Positions 26,104 through 35,080 are shown, numbered from the stretch's first letter. The stretch: 64,000 nucleotides of DNA from Akkermansia sp. (GCA_017435365.1 JAFSFD010000023.1:25884-89883); one strand, 5' to 3'. The notes: generated by a model not told the origin, from the letters alone. Numbers and translations are program-made.

Positions 26104-28026
26104 ATGTCTGAACCGAAAGAACGCAAGACCCTGGAGGAACGCAACCAGGCAAGCGACCTGGAGCGCCTGCGCCATTCCTGTGCGCACGTGCTGGCCGCTG
26201 CCGTTTGCCGTATCTGGCCCCAGGCCCAGCTGGCCGCAGGTCCCGCCATTGAGAATGGCTTCTATTACGACATTGAACTTGACCACAACATTTCCACCGC
26301 CGAGTTTGAACTGATTGAGGCGGAAATGAAGAAAATCGTCAAGGAGAACCAGACTTTCGAACGAACTACCGTCACCCGCGATGAGGCCATGGCCCTGGCT
26401 CAGAGCGGTGAACTGGGCGCCGGCGGCCCCCGCGATGTCGCGTCCAAATTCAAGGTGGACCTGCTCAACCGCATCCCTGAGGGCGAGGAAATCTCCATCT
26501 TCCGCAACGGTGAGTTCACCGACCTCTGCGCCGGTCCCCACGTGGGCCGCACCGGCAACTGCAAGGCTTTCAAGATTATGAGCGTGGCCTCCGCCTACTA
26601 CATGGGCGACGCCAGCGGCCCCCGCCTGCAGCGCATCTACGGCACCTGCTTCCCGAACCGCACCCAGCTGGACGAGCACCTCGCCCGCCTGGAGGAAGCC
26701 AAGAAGCGCGACCACCGCCGCCTCGGCCGCGAGATGGGGCTCTTCACCATTGATGAGATGGTGGGGCAGGGCCTTGTGCTCTGGAAGCCGAAAGGCTCCA
26801 TCATCCGCCGCGAGCTGCAGGACTTCATCACCGAGGAGCTCGACCGCATCGGCTACTCCCAGGTATTCACCCCCAACATCGGCAAGCTGGATCTCTACAT
26901 GACCTCCGGCCACTGGGAGCACTACAAGGAAAGCCAGTTCCCGCCCATCCCCGACCCGGATGACTTCAAGCGCCTGCGCGATGAGAATGCCTCCTGCGCC
27001 GACCTCTTCAACGCGCTGGATACCCGCACCATCAGCGGCTTCATGCTCAAGCCCATGAACTGCCCGCACCACATCCGCATCTATGCGAATGATCCGCACT
27101 CCTACCGCGACCTGCCTGTGCGTCTGGCCGAGTTCGGCACCGTGTACCGCTGGGAGCAGAGCGGCGAGCTGGGCGGCATGACCCGCGTGCGCGGCTTCAC
27201 TCAGGACGATGCGCACATCTTCTGCCGCCCCGACCAGATCAAGGCGGAGGTGCAGCAGTGCATCGGCATCGTGAAGCACATCCTCGGTACCCTGCAGATG
27301 AATGATTTCCGCGTGCGCCTTTCCCTGCGCGACAAGGATTACTCTGACCCGAAGTATGTGGGCACCGTCGAGAACTGGAAGCTTTCCGAGCAGGCTCTCC
27401 GCGAGGTGCTCTCCGAGGAAGGGTTCGACTTCATCGAGGCTGAGAACGAGGCCGCATTCTACGGCCCGAAGATTGACTTTATTGTGCGCGACGTCATCGG
27501 CCGTGACTGGCAGCTGGGCACTGTGCAGGTGGACTATAACCTGCCGGAGCGGTTCGACCTCACCTACACCGGGGCCGATAACAAGCCGCACCGCCCGGTC
27601 ATGATTCACCGCGCCCCCTTCGGCTCCATGGAGCGCTTCACCGGCCTGCTTATCGAGCACTTTGCCGGCAAGTTCCCCACCTGGCTCGCCCCCGAGCAGG
27701 TGCGCGTGCTCCCCATTTCCGACAAGGTGGCCGACTTTGCCGAGCAGCTCCGCGCCAAGCTTGCGAACAAGTTTATCCGCGTGAAGCTTGATGACGCTCC
27801 CGACAAGATTGGTGCCAAGATTCGCAACGCCCGCCTCGACCGCGTGCCCTATATGCTTGTGGTCGGCCAGCGCGAGGCCGAGGAAGGCAAGGTCTCCGTT
27901 CGCCACCGCGAGCTCGACGTCGTCGGCACCATGGGGGTAGATGAATTCATCGAGGCCCTCGAACAGGAAATCAGCCAGCGTCTCATCCGGCCTGCGCTGC
28001 AACCCCAGGTAAAAGAACAACAATAA
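26104..28026 (+). CDS. thrS: Threonine--tRNA ligase
   Basis: It charges tRNA-Thr and edits mischarged Ser. The 640-residue protein has the editing domain with HSCAH (His24, His28) and DLCAGPHV, then the class II catalytic core with motif 1 near VFTPNI, the zinc Cys in MNCPHH, motif 2 in FGTVYRWEQSG and the C-terminal anticodon-binding domain. Only about 20 residues precede the editing domain, so the N-terminal TGS domain of the E. coli enzyme is absent. infC follows, as in many bacteria. Confidence 0.96.
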   Translation: MSEPKERKTLEERNQASDLERLRHSCAHVLAAAVCRIWPQAQLAAGPAIENGFYYDIELDHNISTAEFELIEAEMKKIVKENQTFERTTVTRDEAMALAQSGELGAGGPRDVASKFKVDLLNRIPEGEEISIFRNGEFTDLCAGPHVGRTGNCKAFKIMSVASAYYMGDASGPRLQRIYGTCFPNRTQLDEHLARLEEAKKRDHRRLGREMGLFTIDEMVGQGLVLWKPKGSIIRRELQDFITEELDRIGYSQVFTPNIGKLDLYMTSGHWEHYKESQFPPIPDPDDFKRLRDENASCADLFNALDTRTISGFMLKPMNCPHHIRIYANDPHSYRDLPVRLAEFGTVYRWEQSGELGGMTRVRGFTQDDAHIFCRPDQIKAEVQQCIGIVKHILGTLQMNDFRVRLSLRDKDYSDPKYVGTVENWKLSEQALREVLSEEGFDFIEAENEAAFYGPKIDFIVRDVIGRDWQLGTVQVDYNLPERFDLTYTGADNKPHRPVMIHRAPFGSMERFTGLLIEHFAGKFPTWLAPEQVRVLPISDKVADFAEQLRAKLANKFIRVKLDDAPDKIGAKIRNARLDRVPYMLVVGQREAEEGKVSVRHRELDVVGTMGVDEFIEALEQEISQRLIRPALQPQVKEQQ

Positions 28027-28110
28027 GAAAATCTCTCCGCCGCAGCAGGGGCCGGACCGTGTGCCACCCCGCTGCGGCAGAATCCCAGGACTAACCAACA
28101 ACACACACAA

Positions 28111-28776
28111 GTGGCAGCCCCCCAGAAACCCAGTAAACCCGCCAATCGCCCCCAGCGCGGCGACAAAGGCGCCAGCAAAACACCGCAGATTCGCGTCAAC
28201 GACCGTATCCGCGCACCGAAGGTACGAGTCGTCACCGCCAAGGGTGACCAGCTCGGCGTCATGGCCACCCGCGATGCTCTCGCCAAGGCCAAGGAAATCG
28301 GACTTGACCTCGTAGAGGTAGCCCCGAATGCAGACCCGCCCGTATGCCGGCTTATCGACTATGGTAAGTTCAAGTACATGCAGGCCAAACTGCAGAAGAA
28401 TAACAAGTCCAAAGTGACCAAGATGAAGGAAGTGAAACTCCGCGTCGGTACGGACGTCAATGACTACAACGTCAAGATGGCCCGCACGGAACAGTTCCTG
28501 GACCACGGTCACAAGGTGCGCTTCCAGCTTCGTTTCCGCAACCGCGAAAATGCTCACCGCGAACTGGGCCTGGATGTCATGGCCAAGGTAGTGGAGGACA
28601 TGAAGACCATGGGCCAGGTGGATCAGCCCGCCAAGCTCGCCGGCAACACCGTCACCATGGTACTCGCCCCGCTGCCCGCCAATCAGCGTGTCAAGAAGTT
28701 CAAGAAGTACGAGGAGGCCGATTTCGACGCTGAGTCTGATGAATTCGATGCCACCGACGATGTGAGCGAGGAATAA
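28111..28776 (+). CDS. infC: Translation initiation factor IF-3
   Basis: IF-3 binds the 30S subunit and controls start-codon choice. The 221-residue protein has the N-terminal domain (RVNDRIRAPKVRVV, LDLVEVAPNADPPVCRLIDYGK), the basic linker and the C-terminal domain (VKLRVGTDVNDYNVKM, VRFQLRFRNRE). It carries an N-terminal Pro/Lys-rich extension and a C-terminal acidic tail of about 20 residues. The start is GTG at 28111; the rare AUU start used for autoregulation in E. coli is not seen. It lies 84 bases after thrS, with no clear promoter between. Confidence 0.95.
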   Translation: MAAPQKPSKPANRPQRGDKGASKTPQIRVNDRIRAPKVRVVTAKGDQLGVMATRDALAKAKEIGLDLVEVAPNADPPVCRLIDYGKFKYMQAKLQKNNKSKVTKMKEVKLRVGTDVNDYNVKMARTEQFLDHGHKVRFQLRFRNRENAHRELGLDVMAKVVEDMKTMGQVDQPAKLAGNTVTMVLAPLPANQRVKKFKKYEEADFDAESDEFDATDDVSEE

Positions 28777-28808
28777 TGCCGATTCCCGCCCTCGGGAACA
28801 ACTTCCGG

Positions 28809-28843
28809 CCCTGCAAGTGAGCCCCACTTGCAGGGCGTTTTTA
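28809..28843 (+). terminator. Rho-independent terminator of thrS-infC
   Basis: The 11-bp stem CCCTGCAAGTG (28809-28819) pairs with CACTTGCAGGG (28825-28835) around AGCCC, followed by CGTTTTTA. It touches the end of the convergent umuD gene. Confidence 0.85.
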
Positions 28844-29242
28844 TGGGTGTAGGCTTTTGATGACGAACGTAACGACACCGAAGAACTCGGCTCCGCTGGC
28901 GGGTGTTATTTCGATGGGCTGGTAGGCCGGGTTTTCTGGGAGGAGCCGGACTTCCTTTTCGTGCATTTCCAAGCGTTTGACGGTAAATTCACCATTCAGC
29001 GCGGCGATGATGATGGCGCCGTTGGTCACGGTGACACTGCGGTCTACCACCAGGATATCCCCATCGTCAATGCCTGCGCCGGTCATGCTGTCGCCGCGGG
29101 CGCGAACAAAGTAGGTGGCCGCCGGGTGGCGCACGCAGAGCCGGTTCAAATCCAGGGTGCCATTTAACTCGCCGACTGCAGGTGAGGGAAAGCCCGCTGC
29201 CACACTTTCTGCAAAGAAGGGGATGTTGGATTCACCTGCCAT
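28841..29242 (-). CDS. umuD: UmuD-like S24 family autoprotease (SOS mutagenesis)
   Basis: UmuD cleaves itself on RecA filaments and then works with UmuC in error-prone polymerase V. The 133-residue protein has the UmuD N-terminus IPFFAESVAAGFPSPA, with cleavage expected at Ala16-Gly17 (Cys-Gly in E. coli), the Ser nucleophile in RGDSM (Ser52) and the Lys general base in TVKRL (Lys89), 37 residues apart as in E. coli. No DNA-binding domain is present, so it is not LexA. No umuC lies nearby. The start at 29242 fits UmuD length; the upstream frame overlaps the promoter. Confidence 0.88.
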   Translation of the reverse strand: MAGESNIPFFAESVAAGFPSPAVGELNGTLDLNRLCVRHPAATYFVRARGDSMTGAGIDDGDILVVDRSVTVTNGAIIIAALNGEFTVKRLEMHEKEVRLLPENPAYQPIEITPASGAEFFGVVTFVIKSLHP

Positions 29243-29253
29243 GCGGCGATTGT

Positions 29254-29283
29254 AGCATACCGGGGCTCCTGCATACAATGCAA
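29254..29283 (-). promoter_or_regulatory. Promoter and candidate operator of umuD
   Basis: On the minus strand TTGCAT, 18 bases, TATGCT, 11 bases before the ATG (an overlapping TTGTAT-18-TACAAT is also possible). The -35 region contains the perfect palindrome TGCAT-ACA-ATGCA (29270-29282), a plausible repressor site for an SOS gene; its identity as a LexA box is not established. Confidence 0.45.
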
Positions 29284-29312
29284 AAAAATGCCACCCGGAA
29301 AACGGGTGGCAT
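29281..29312 (-). terminator. Rho-independent terminator of the Pro/Ala-rich secreted protein gene
   Basis: The stem ATGCCACCCG (29288-29297) pairs with CGGGTGGCAT (29303-29312) around GAAAA; on the minus strand TTTTTTTG follows. Confidence 0.85.
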
Positions 29313-29337
29313 GAAATGGGTGAGGCTCGCGGGGTGT

Positions 29338-30306
29338 TCAGAAGCTGTCGGCGGCATTCATGTGTCCCTCAGGGGTGGTGGGGGCCGGAGCGGGGGCCGG
29401 CGTGGTTTCCGGGGTGGGAATGGGAGTATCACCGGGCTGCACCACGGGATTGTTGTTGTGCTCGATGATGGTATCGTCATTCTCATCCTCTGCAGCTTCC
29501 TGGCGGGCCTGTTCCTCGCTGGTGGGGGCGGGGGCGGCGGCCGGGGCTGCAGGGGCAGGTGCTGCGGCCGGGGCGAGCGGCTGGCGGGTGACCGGGTCTA
29601 CCTCCACACCATTGATAATCATGCGGGTCTTAATCTGGCCGGTGGCGGGGTCGTACACGCGGCTGGTCTGAACCGTCTGCATCTGCGGGCCATTGGCGCC
29701 GCCTGTTGTGAAGGAAAAGGAGGAGCTGCTGCTGGAGTATTGCACACTGCCGACGGCTGCCGGCTGCTGAGCACCGGGAATGGGCAGGGGGGCAGGTGTG
29801 GCTGCGGGGGCTGCCGGCTGGGCATTGCGGCGGGCCAGGCGGGCGCACACGCGGATGGATTCGCCCTCCTGACCGGTGATGAGGTAGAGGTGGTCAACGC
29901 GCATGACTACTTCCTCACCGGGCTGCAGGCTGGAAATGGTATCTACGTTTTCTGCGGGTTGGCCGGGCAGTTCCTTGTTCATGGCAATAGTGAACTGCAT
30001 GCCGGGCACCAGCTGACCATCGCCGATGCGGTTGAAACGACGGTAGGCCAGGTTGTTGATTACCTGGAATACGCCCACCTGCACGGTAGTGGGCTCGCTC
30101 TGGTCGACCCGCTGCACGGCCAGATCTCGCAACCCGACAAAGCTGGCATTCACCGTGTTGGAGGCCATCAGGTCGCAGTTGCCACGCGCCTGCATGGGCA
30201 TGAGTCCTGTGGGCATGGGGCGCAAGGCGGGGGCATTGTTTGCCAGCAGCATAGGAGTACTCATGGCCAGTGCCATGACCGAGCTAAGTGTGATGATTCT
30301 GCTCAT
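29338..30306 (-). CDS. Secreted protein with Pro/Ala-rich low-complexity C-terminal half, unknown
   Basis: The 322-residue product has a signal peptide (MSRIITLSSVMALAMSTPMLLA). The N-terminal half (about residues 25-150) may be an all-beta domain, with the repeated pattern of VFQVINNLAYRRFNRIG and FTIAMNKELPGQ. The C-terminal half is rich in Pro, Ala, Ser, Gln and ends in acidic and Pro-rich tracts, likely disordered or wall-spanning. I recognise no family. It has its own terminator. The promoter could not be placed: a TATAAT lies one base before the ATG, too close to serve it. Confidence 0.6.
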   Translation of the reverse strand: MSRIITLSSVMALAMSTPMLLANNAPALRPMPTGLMPMQARGNCDLMASNTVNASFVGLRDLAVQRVDQSEPTTVQVGVFQVINNLAYRRFNRIGDGQLVPGMQFTIAMNKELPGQPAENVDTISSLQPGEEVVMRVDHLYLITGQEGESIRVCARLARRNAQPAAPAATPAPLPIPGAQQPAAVGSVQYSSSSSSFSFTTGGANGPQMQTVQTSRVYDPATGQIKTRMIINGVEVDPVTRQPLAPAAAPAPAAPAAAPAPTSEEQARQEAAEDENDDTIIEHNNNPVVQPGDTPIPTPETTPAPAPAPTTPEGHMNAADSF

Positions 30307-30372
30307 GATTATACTTGTTGACACAAGAGGTACGCAGATTGTTCAGATAATCTATCAGATTTCCTGCTTTTG

Positions 30373-30912
30373 TCAGCGACTCTGCTGCAGATGCTTGGCG
30401 AGCCGCTGGGCGTGCTGGCGGGCTTTTTCGGTGATTTCGGCCAGCAGCTGTGGGTCATTACGCATCTGGTAGGAAACCCCGCCGGTGCCGATGCTGCCGC
30501 CCCAGTTCATACCGGTGAACTGGCAGGTGGCCTTCAGGTTTCCGAAGAAATCTTCCCAGGGCAGTGCCTCGGCCGGGGCTCCGGTGGTGTAGGAAACGAC
30601 CAGGGTTTTGCCCTTCAGCTTGTCGCCGGTGCTGCCGTGCGAGAATCCGTGCAGGAAGGTCTCCTCCATCCAGCGGTGCAGCAGAGAGGGCATGGAGAAC
30701 CAGTACACAGGGAATTGCAGCACGATGACATCTGCCCACAGCAGTTTTTCCTGCTCGGCGGCGGCGTCAATCCTGAAATCCGGGTACAGGCGGTCCAGAT
30801 ACACGATGCGGCATGCCGGCAGAAGCTTTTCAATCTGCTCCAGTATGGTGACATTGGCTACGGAATCGCTGGTGGTGTTTGTGTGGCCGGAGATGATGAG
30901 GATATTTTTCAT
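30373..30912 (-). CDS. Flavodoxin-fold NAD(P)H oxidoreductase (KefF/MdaB-like)
   Basis: The 179-residue protein has the flavodoxin-like quinone reductase pattern: ILIISGHTNTTSDSVANV for FMN phosphate binding, DVIVLQFPVYWFSMPSLLHRWMEETFLHGF in the middle and LVVSYTTGAP near the flavin ring. These FMN or FAD enzymes reduce quinones with NAD(P)H. It is monocistronic with a promoter 11 bases from the start codon. Confidence 0.88.
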   Translation of the reverse strand: MKNILIISGHTNTTSDSVANVTILEQIEKLLPACRIVYLDRLYPDFRIDAAAEQEKLLWADVIVLQFPVYWFSMPSLLHRWMEETFLHGFSHGSTGDKLKGKTLVVSYTTGAPAEALPWEDFFGNLKATCQFTGMNWGGSIGTGGVSYQMRNDPQLLAEITEKARQHAQRLAKHLQQSR

Positions 30913-30923
30913 GGTTGAGAGTA

Positions 30924-30951
30924 ATTATAGGGGAAGTGAGGAATAAATCAA
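30924..30951 (-). promoter_or_regulatory. Promoter of the flavodoxin-fold oxidoreductase gene
   Basis: On the minus strand TTGATT, 16 bases, perfect TATAAT, 11 bases before the ATG at 30912. Confidence 0.6.
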
Positions 30952-30967
30952 GGCTGTTTTAGAATTG

Positions 30968-31753
30968 TTATAAATCGAGCTTGATTGATGAACCGGATGA
31001 AAACGAGTTAAGGCGCTCTCGAAGAGTTGATTTGAGGAAGTTGAAGGCGGGGTCGCCGGTGCAGTGAGCAGTGTAGTATAGGGTTTGAAATTGCGCCAGT
31101 GCATCAGCCACTGTGGGGAGCTTCTGCAGCGGTGTGCGCATGAGGTGGAAACCACCCACGAGGATATCCGGTCTGAAGTGGGCCGTGATGTTGAGGATGC
31201 CGCGGTGCGAGCAGCCGCTGAAGAGAACGCGCCTGCCGTTTTCCTCAATGAGGAGGTAGAGCTCGTGCCGGAAGTCATCAGGCACGTGGGTGTTGCCTCG
31301 CAGGGTGCTCATGCCGTTTGCCGGCGTGGGATATGCCTGCGGCACGGTGCCTGCGGTATGCAGGGTGATACCGGGGGCGAGCTCCGACACAGCAGCGGGC
31401 ACGGGCAGGAAGCGCTCGTGCTCCGTCAGCTCTGCCGGCAGCCCGATATCCTTTCCCGCTGCGTTGAAATGCGGTTCTGCGGCATGCGGGCTTGCCCAGA
31501 CCGGGCTATGTGGGTTGAGCTCCAGAAAGCGCAGCAGGCCACCGCCGTGGTCGTAGTGGCCGTGGGAGAGCACTGCGGCGTCGACCCTGCCGAGGTCGAG
31601 CCCCATGCGCGCGGCATTCTCCGCAAAGGCGGGGCTGGCTCCGGCATCGAAGAGGATGCGGTGAGAGCCTGTTTCAATGAGCAGGCTGAGTCCGTGCTCA
31701 GCTACGAGCTCCGGGGCGGAGCTGGTATTTTCGATGAGGCAATGGATTTTCAT
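30968..31753 (-). CDS. MBL-fold metallohydrolase
   Basis: The 261-residue protein has the metallo-beta-lactamase motif LSHGHYDHGGG, a later FSGCSHRGILN (the GCSH motif) and VGGFHLM near the C-terminus. This set is typical of the MBL group annotated as 7,8-dihydropterin-6-yl-methyl-4-(beta-D-ribofuranosyl)aminobenzene 5'-phosphate synthase-like, whose role in bacteria is not settled. It is the last gene of the operon with the GNAT and GH84 genes; start and upstream stop overlap (ATGA). Confidence 0.85.
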   Translation of the reverse strand: MKIHCLIENTSSAPELVAEHGLSLLIETGSHRILFDAGASPAFAENAARMGLDLGRVDAAVLSHGHYDHGGGLLRFLELNPHSPVWASPHAAEPHFNAAGKDIGLPAELTEHERFLPVPAAVSELAPGITLHTAGTVPQAYPTPANGMSTLRGNTHVPDDFRHELYLLIEENGRRVLFSGCSHRGILNITAHFRPDILVGGFHLMRTPLQKLPTVADALAQFQTLYYTAHCTGDPAFNFLKSTLRERLNSFSSGSSIKLDL

Positions 31754-32181
31754 GGGACCCAGCGCATGTGAAGCTCTACGGCACCGGTTGCGGAATCGGT
31801 GCTGCGGGCGGTGATGGAAAAGCCGTGGTATTTGTAGAAATGCACAGAGTCGGCGTTGAGCTCGTACACGCGGAGGGTGAGTTCGCGGTGAAGCTGCTGG
31901 GCGCGGCGGAGCAGGGCGCTGCCATAGCCTTTCCCTTGCGCATCGGGATGCACAAAGAGGGCGGCTATGTGGCGCCCGAGCATGGAGATGAAGGCGCGGG
32001 GGCGGCCTGCGTCATCCTCCAGCACCAGGTTCTCGCTCTGCGGCAGGTATTCCTGCTCCATGCGGCTGCGGTTGGCGTACCAGTATCCGGCCGGGATGAA
32101 GGGGTGCGCCGGCAGGGTGGCCGCCAGCCATATATCGGCCAGCGGCGCGGCATCCCTGCTCTGGTAGGCGCGTATCAGCAC
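31750..32181 (-). CDS. GNAT family N-acetyltransferase
   Basis: The 143-residue protein has a GNAT acetyl-CoA-binding core: HIAALFVHPDAQGKGYGSALLRRA (motif A, with QGKGYGSA as the pyrophosphate loop) and LNADSVHFYKYHGF (motif B). The acceptor is unknown. The start codon is GTG immediately after the TAA of the GH84 gene, so translation is likely coupled; the MBL gene overlaps its end. Confidence 0.88.
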   Translation of the reverse strand: MLIRAYQSRDAAPLADIWLAATLPAHPFIPAGYWYANRSRMEQEYLPQSENLVLEDDAGRPRAFISMLGRHIAALFVHPDAQGKGYGSALLRRAQQLHRELTLRVYELNADSVHFYKYHGFSITARSTDSATGAVELHMRWVP

Positions 32182-35034
32182 TTACTTGAAGATGACTTCG
32201 TTGAGGAAGCTGTGCTGCTTTTTCGGGTGGTGCAGCTTCACCTCGGTGGCTCCCGGATCCAGCTTGTAACGGCTCACATGTTCGCCTTCGCTGGTGAGAG
32301 TGGCACCGGAGACCTGGCACTGGATGTTACCTACGGTAATCAACTCCTGTGCTCCGGCGGGCACCGGCATGGTGACATCCAGTGCAGCCTTGCCGCAGAG
32401 GTAGGCTGTGGCGATATCGCCATCGCTGATGCTGCGGGTATCGGTGTCGAAGGCATCTTCGGTGATGCCGATGTTGAAGATGGTGAGCTTCACCTCTTGC
32501 TCACTGTTGCCTGAATTGACCAGGTTCATGGCAGTGATTCGCTCGCGGGGCAACTGGTCCTTTTTCACGAAGATACGATGGTTCTTCACTTCAGCCTGTA
32601 TCTGGTGCTCCTTGCCGGATTCCAGCGAGAGGGAAAGGTGCCCCCACTCTCCGATGTCTCCGTTTTCCAGATTCAGCTGTATCCACTCGGGAGCAATCGG
32701 GGTCGGAAGTCGCAGGGAGATGACGCCCTGCGGCTGAAGGCGGAATACTTCCATCACGCGGTTGATGCCGATTTCCGTATTGGTGGTATGGGCCGTCAGG
32801 TTGCAGCCCTCCACATTGGTGTCCACATAGGGGGGGAGTGAGCGGTTTACGGCAAACTCACAGATGGAGAGCCAATTCGGGCGCGGTGTCAGAATGCGGA
32901 ATCGCACGTAGCGGGCGCGGAGCGGATTCTTCGAGAGGTCGACTACGGCCATGTTGCCATACTGGGGACTGCCCACCTGCTGCCAGGTGGCGCCATCGTC
33001 GGAGACTTCAAATATGCCGCAGTCGGGGTAATCCCGCTGGCGGGGGCCACCCATGACCATGCTGATGTTGTTGATGGAAACAGGCGAGCCGTGATCCAGG
33101 CAGTACCACTGGTCCTTTTTCTGGAATCCGTTGTTGGACCAGAATGTATTGGTGCGTCCGTCCTTGATTTTGGCGGCATCCTCATTCGGGTTGCCGCAGG
33201 AGGCGGTGAACCTGGCTTCCGGGCGTTTCTGCCCGGAAAGCTCGGCATACACGCGGGCATTCAGGTAGGAGAAGGCTGCATTTAACACCGGGGTCATGGC
33301 GTAGGCCGCCACTTCCACATCGTCCACCATGCGCACACCGCTGCCGGACCACTCGCTGCGCAGGGTGGAGCGCATGTCGTAGAGCGCCTTCACCGTGTCG
33401 AAGAAGTAGTGGAAGAGGTATTCGTCCTTGGTGGCAAAGGCGGTCATGACGGAGGCTCCGGCCACCCCGCAGAGTTCGAATTGGTCGAGCCAGGGGCGGA
33501 TTTCCTGGCAGAGCCCGGCCACGGGGTTGCTGGTGTGTTTGAGTTCGCGGGCCGCGCTTACCATGCGGTCGAACTCCAGCTGCAGCAACTGCCCGGCTTT
33601 CATATCCGGTTTATCGGCGGCGATGCTGTCGATGAACGCCTGGGCGGTGGGGGCGATATCGACCGATTCTTCGCGGAAATAGCCGTGGACATTCGGCAGC
33701 AGGTAGGAATTGTGGTCGCAGAATACCTTCATGGCTTCGCGGTGGCGCGGATAAAGGCGGCGCAGACCTGCTTCCCAGGTTGTGACTGATTCGAAATCAT
33801 CAATATTCCAGGTATAGTTGGCCACACCGAAAAGACCGACCTTGCTGGCCTCAGCGTGTTCCATCGGGTTAGCCACAAAGCCGCTCATCTGCTCCTTCAT
33901 TTCCGGGGCGGTGTCCAGCCCGTAGGTGCGGCCCATGGAAAGGCGGCTGCGTTTGAAGTCGTTGCAGGGCCAGTTCCACCAGATGAACGTGGGGCGCTGC
34001 ACGCGCTCATTCACCCACTTCTGCCCCGGGAGGGTGATATCGTGCACCACGGTGTCGCCTGTCCACATCACGGGGATGCTTTTATCCAGCCCGGAACCGA
34101 GGGTGCGCAGGAATTTATCATTTGTCCAGCCGCGGTTGTAGCCCGTGGGACACATGATGAGGGTCTGGTTCACATCCGGATGCTTGCGGATGAAGTTTTC
34201 CAGAATGTAGTTCGTGAGCTGCACCTGGCGCTCAGCCTTGCCGATTTCGCCGCTGGAGTCATCTACCAGCACGCCGAAATCCCGCACCCCAAGGTCGTAC
34301 ATCTGCTTCAGCTTGGTGCAAAGTGCGTCCAGCTGGTTGCGGCCGCCGTTTTCCTGCCAGCGCACGGTGTTGGCAGGGTGAATCGCCCAGACAAAACGCA
34401 CATAATTGCGGTGCGCATATGCAATGAGGTCTTTCAATTCTGCGGCTTTTTCCTGGGGGTAGGGTTTGTAGCAGCCCTTGCCGTGGTGGTAGGGGTCGTC
34501 TTTCGGGGCGTAGATGTAGGTGTTCATCTTGTTGCGCCCCATGAAGCGGAAGATGGAGCAGCGGGATTCAAAGCTCCACGGTGCGCCGTAGTAGCCCTCC
34601 ACCACACCGCGGGAGGGAAGGTCCGGCCAGTCTACCAGAATACCCATGGGCAGCTCGCCCAGCTGGGTTACCTCGCGCAGGCTTTTATCCGCAAATACGT
34701 CGTTATGCGCTATCGTGGCATCCTGCACATTGTAAAGCATCTGGATGATGGATTGCCGGGCATAGTAGCGCCCGGTCTCATCATTTGCGTAGATGGTGAG
34801 CTTGCCTGGTGTGATATCGATGGCGTAGCCTTCCGGGACGTTGGGCAGGCGCTCCCATAGCCCTCCCTTACTTTCTGCGGTGCGCATGAGTATCTGCACC
34901 TCTTTCACCCGGGTGGTGACAGAGCGCATGCCGTTGTGCTGCGGCTGGGGATAAATGACTACCGCTTCGGCAGGCAGAAGCGAGAACAATGCGCAGGAGA
35001 GCGCGCAGAGTGCGGATTTGAAATGCAGTTTCAT
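32182..35034 (-). CDS. Secreted GH84 beta-N-acetylglucosaminidase (O-GlcNAcase-like) with F5/8 C-type module
   Basis: It should remove terminal GlcNAc from glycans such as mucin or glycosaminoglycans. The 950-residue protein has a signal peptide (cut near PAEA, residue 24), an N-terminal GH20b-like domain (about 25-135), the GH84 barrel (about 140-430) with RGVVEGYYGAPWS, a MNTYIYAPKDDPYH stretch and the catalytic pair Asp258-Asp259 in VLVDDSSGE, then a helical domain and a galactose-binding-like F5/8 type C (CBM32) module (about 610-755, with DGRTNTFWSN and ARYVRFRI). A C-terminal beta domain follows. It is the first gene of a three-gene operon. Confidence 0.93.
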   Translation of the reverse strand: MKLHFKSALCALSCALFSLLPAEAVVIYPQPQHNGMRSVTTRVKEVQILMRTAESKGGLWERLPNVPEGYAIDITPGKLTIYANDETGRYYARQSIIQMLYNVQDATIAHNDVFADKSLREVTQLGELPMGILVDWPDLPSRGVVEGYYGAPWSFESRCSIFRFMGRNKMNTYIYAPKDDPYHHGKGCYKPYPQEKAAELKDLIAYAHRNYVRFVWAIHPANTVRWQENGGRNQLDALCTKLKQMYDLGVRDFGVLVDDSSGEIGKAERQVQLTNYILENFIRKHPDVNQTLIMCPTGYNRGWTNDKFLRTLGSGLDKSIPVMWTGDTVVHDITLPGQKWVNERVQRPTFIWWNWPCNDFKRSRLSMGRTYGLDTAPEMKEQMSGFVANPMEHAEASKVGLFGVANYTWNIDDFESVTTWEAGLRRLYPRHREAMKVFCDHNSYLLPNVHGYFREESVDIAPTAQAFIDSIAADKPDMKAGQLLQLEFDRMVSAARELKHTSNPVAGLCQEIRPWLDQFELCGVAGASVMTAFATKDEYLFHYFFDTVKALYDMRSTLRSEWSGSGVRMVDDVEVAAYAMTPVLNAAFSYLNARVYAELSGQKRPEARFTASCGNPNEDAAKIKDGRTNTFWSNNGFQKKDQWYCLDHGSPVSINNISMVMGGPRQRDYPDCGIFEVSDDGATWQQVGSPQYGNMAVVDLSKNPLRARYVRFRILTPRPNWLSICEFAVNRSLPPYVDTNVEGCNLTAHTTNTEIGINRVMEVFRLQPQGVISLRLPTPIAPEWIQLNLENGDIGEWGHLSLSLESGKEHQIQAEVKNHRIFVKKDQLPRERITAMNLVNSGNSEQEVKLTIFNIGITEDAFDTDTRSISDGDIATAYLCGKAALDVTMPVPAGAQELITVGNIQCQVSGATLTSEGEHVSRYKLDPGATEVKLHHPKKQHSFLNEVIFK

Positions 35035-35080
35035 GGCGTCTGTATCAGTTCAAATGGAGCTGTTCCTCCATTAATCACTC

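Noticed and set aside
26011..28878. A 955-codon open frame on the minus strand
   Set aside because: It is antisense to thrS and infC, both unmistakable; its product is Gly/His/Leu/Ala low-complexity with no motif. It reflects GC-rich codon use.
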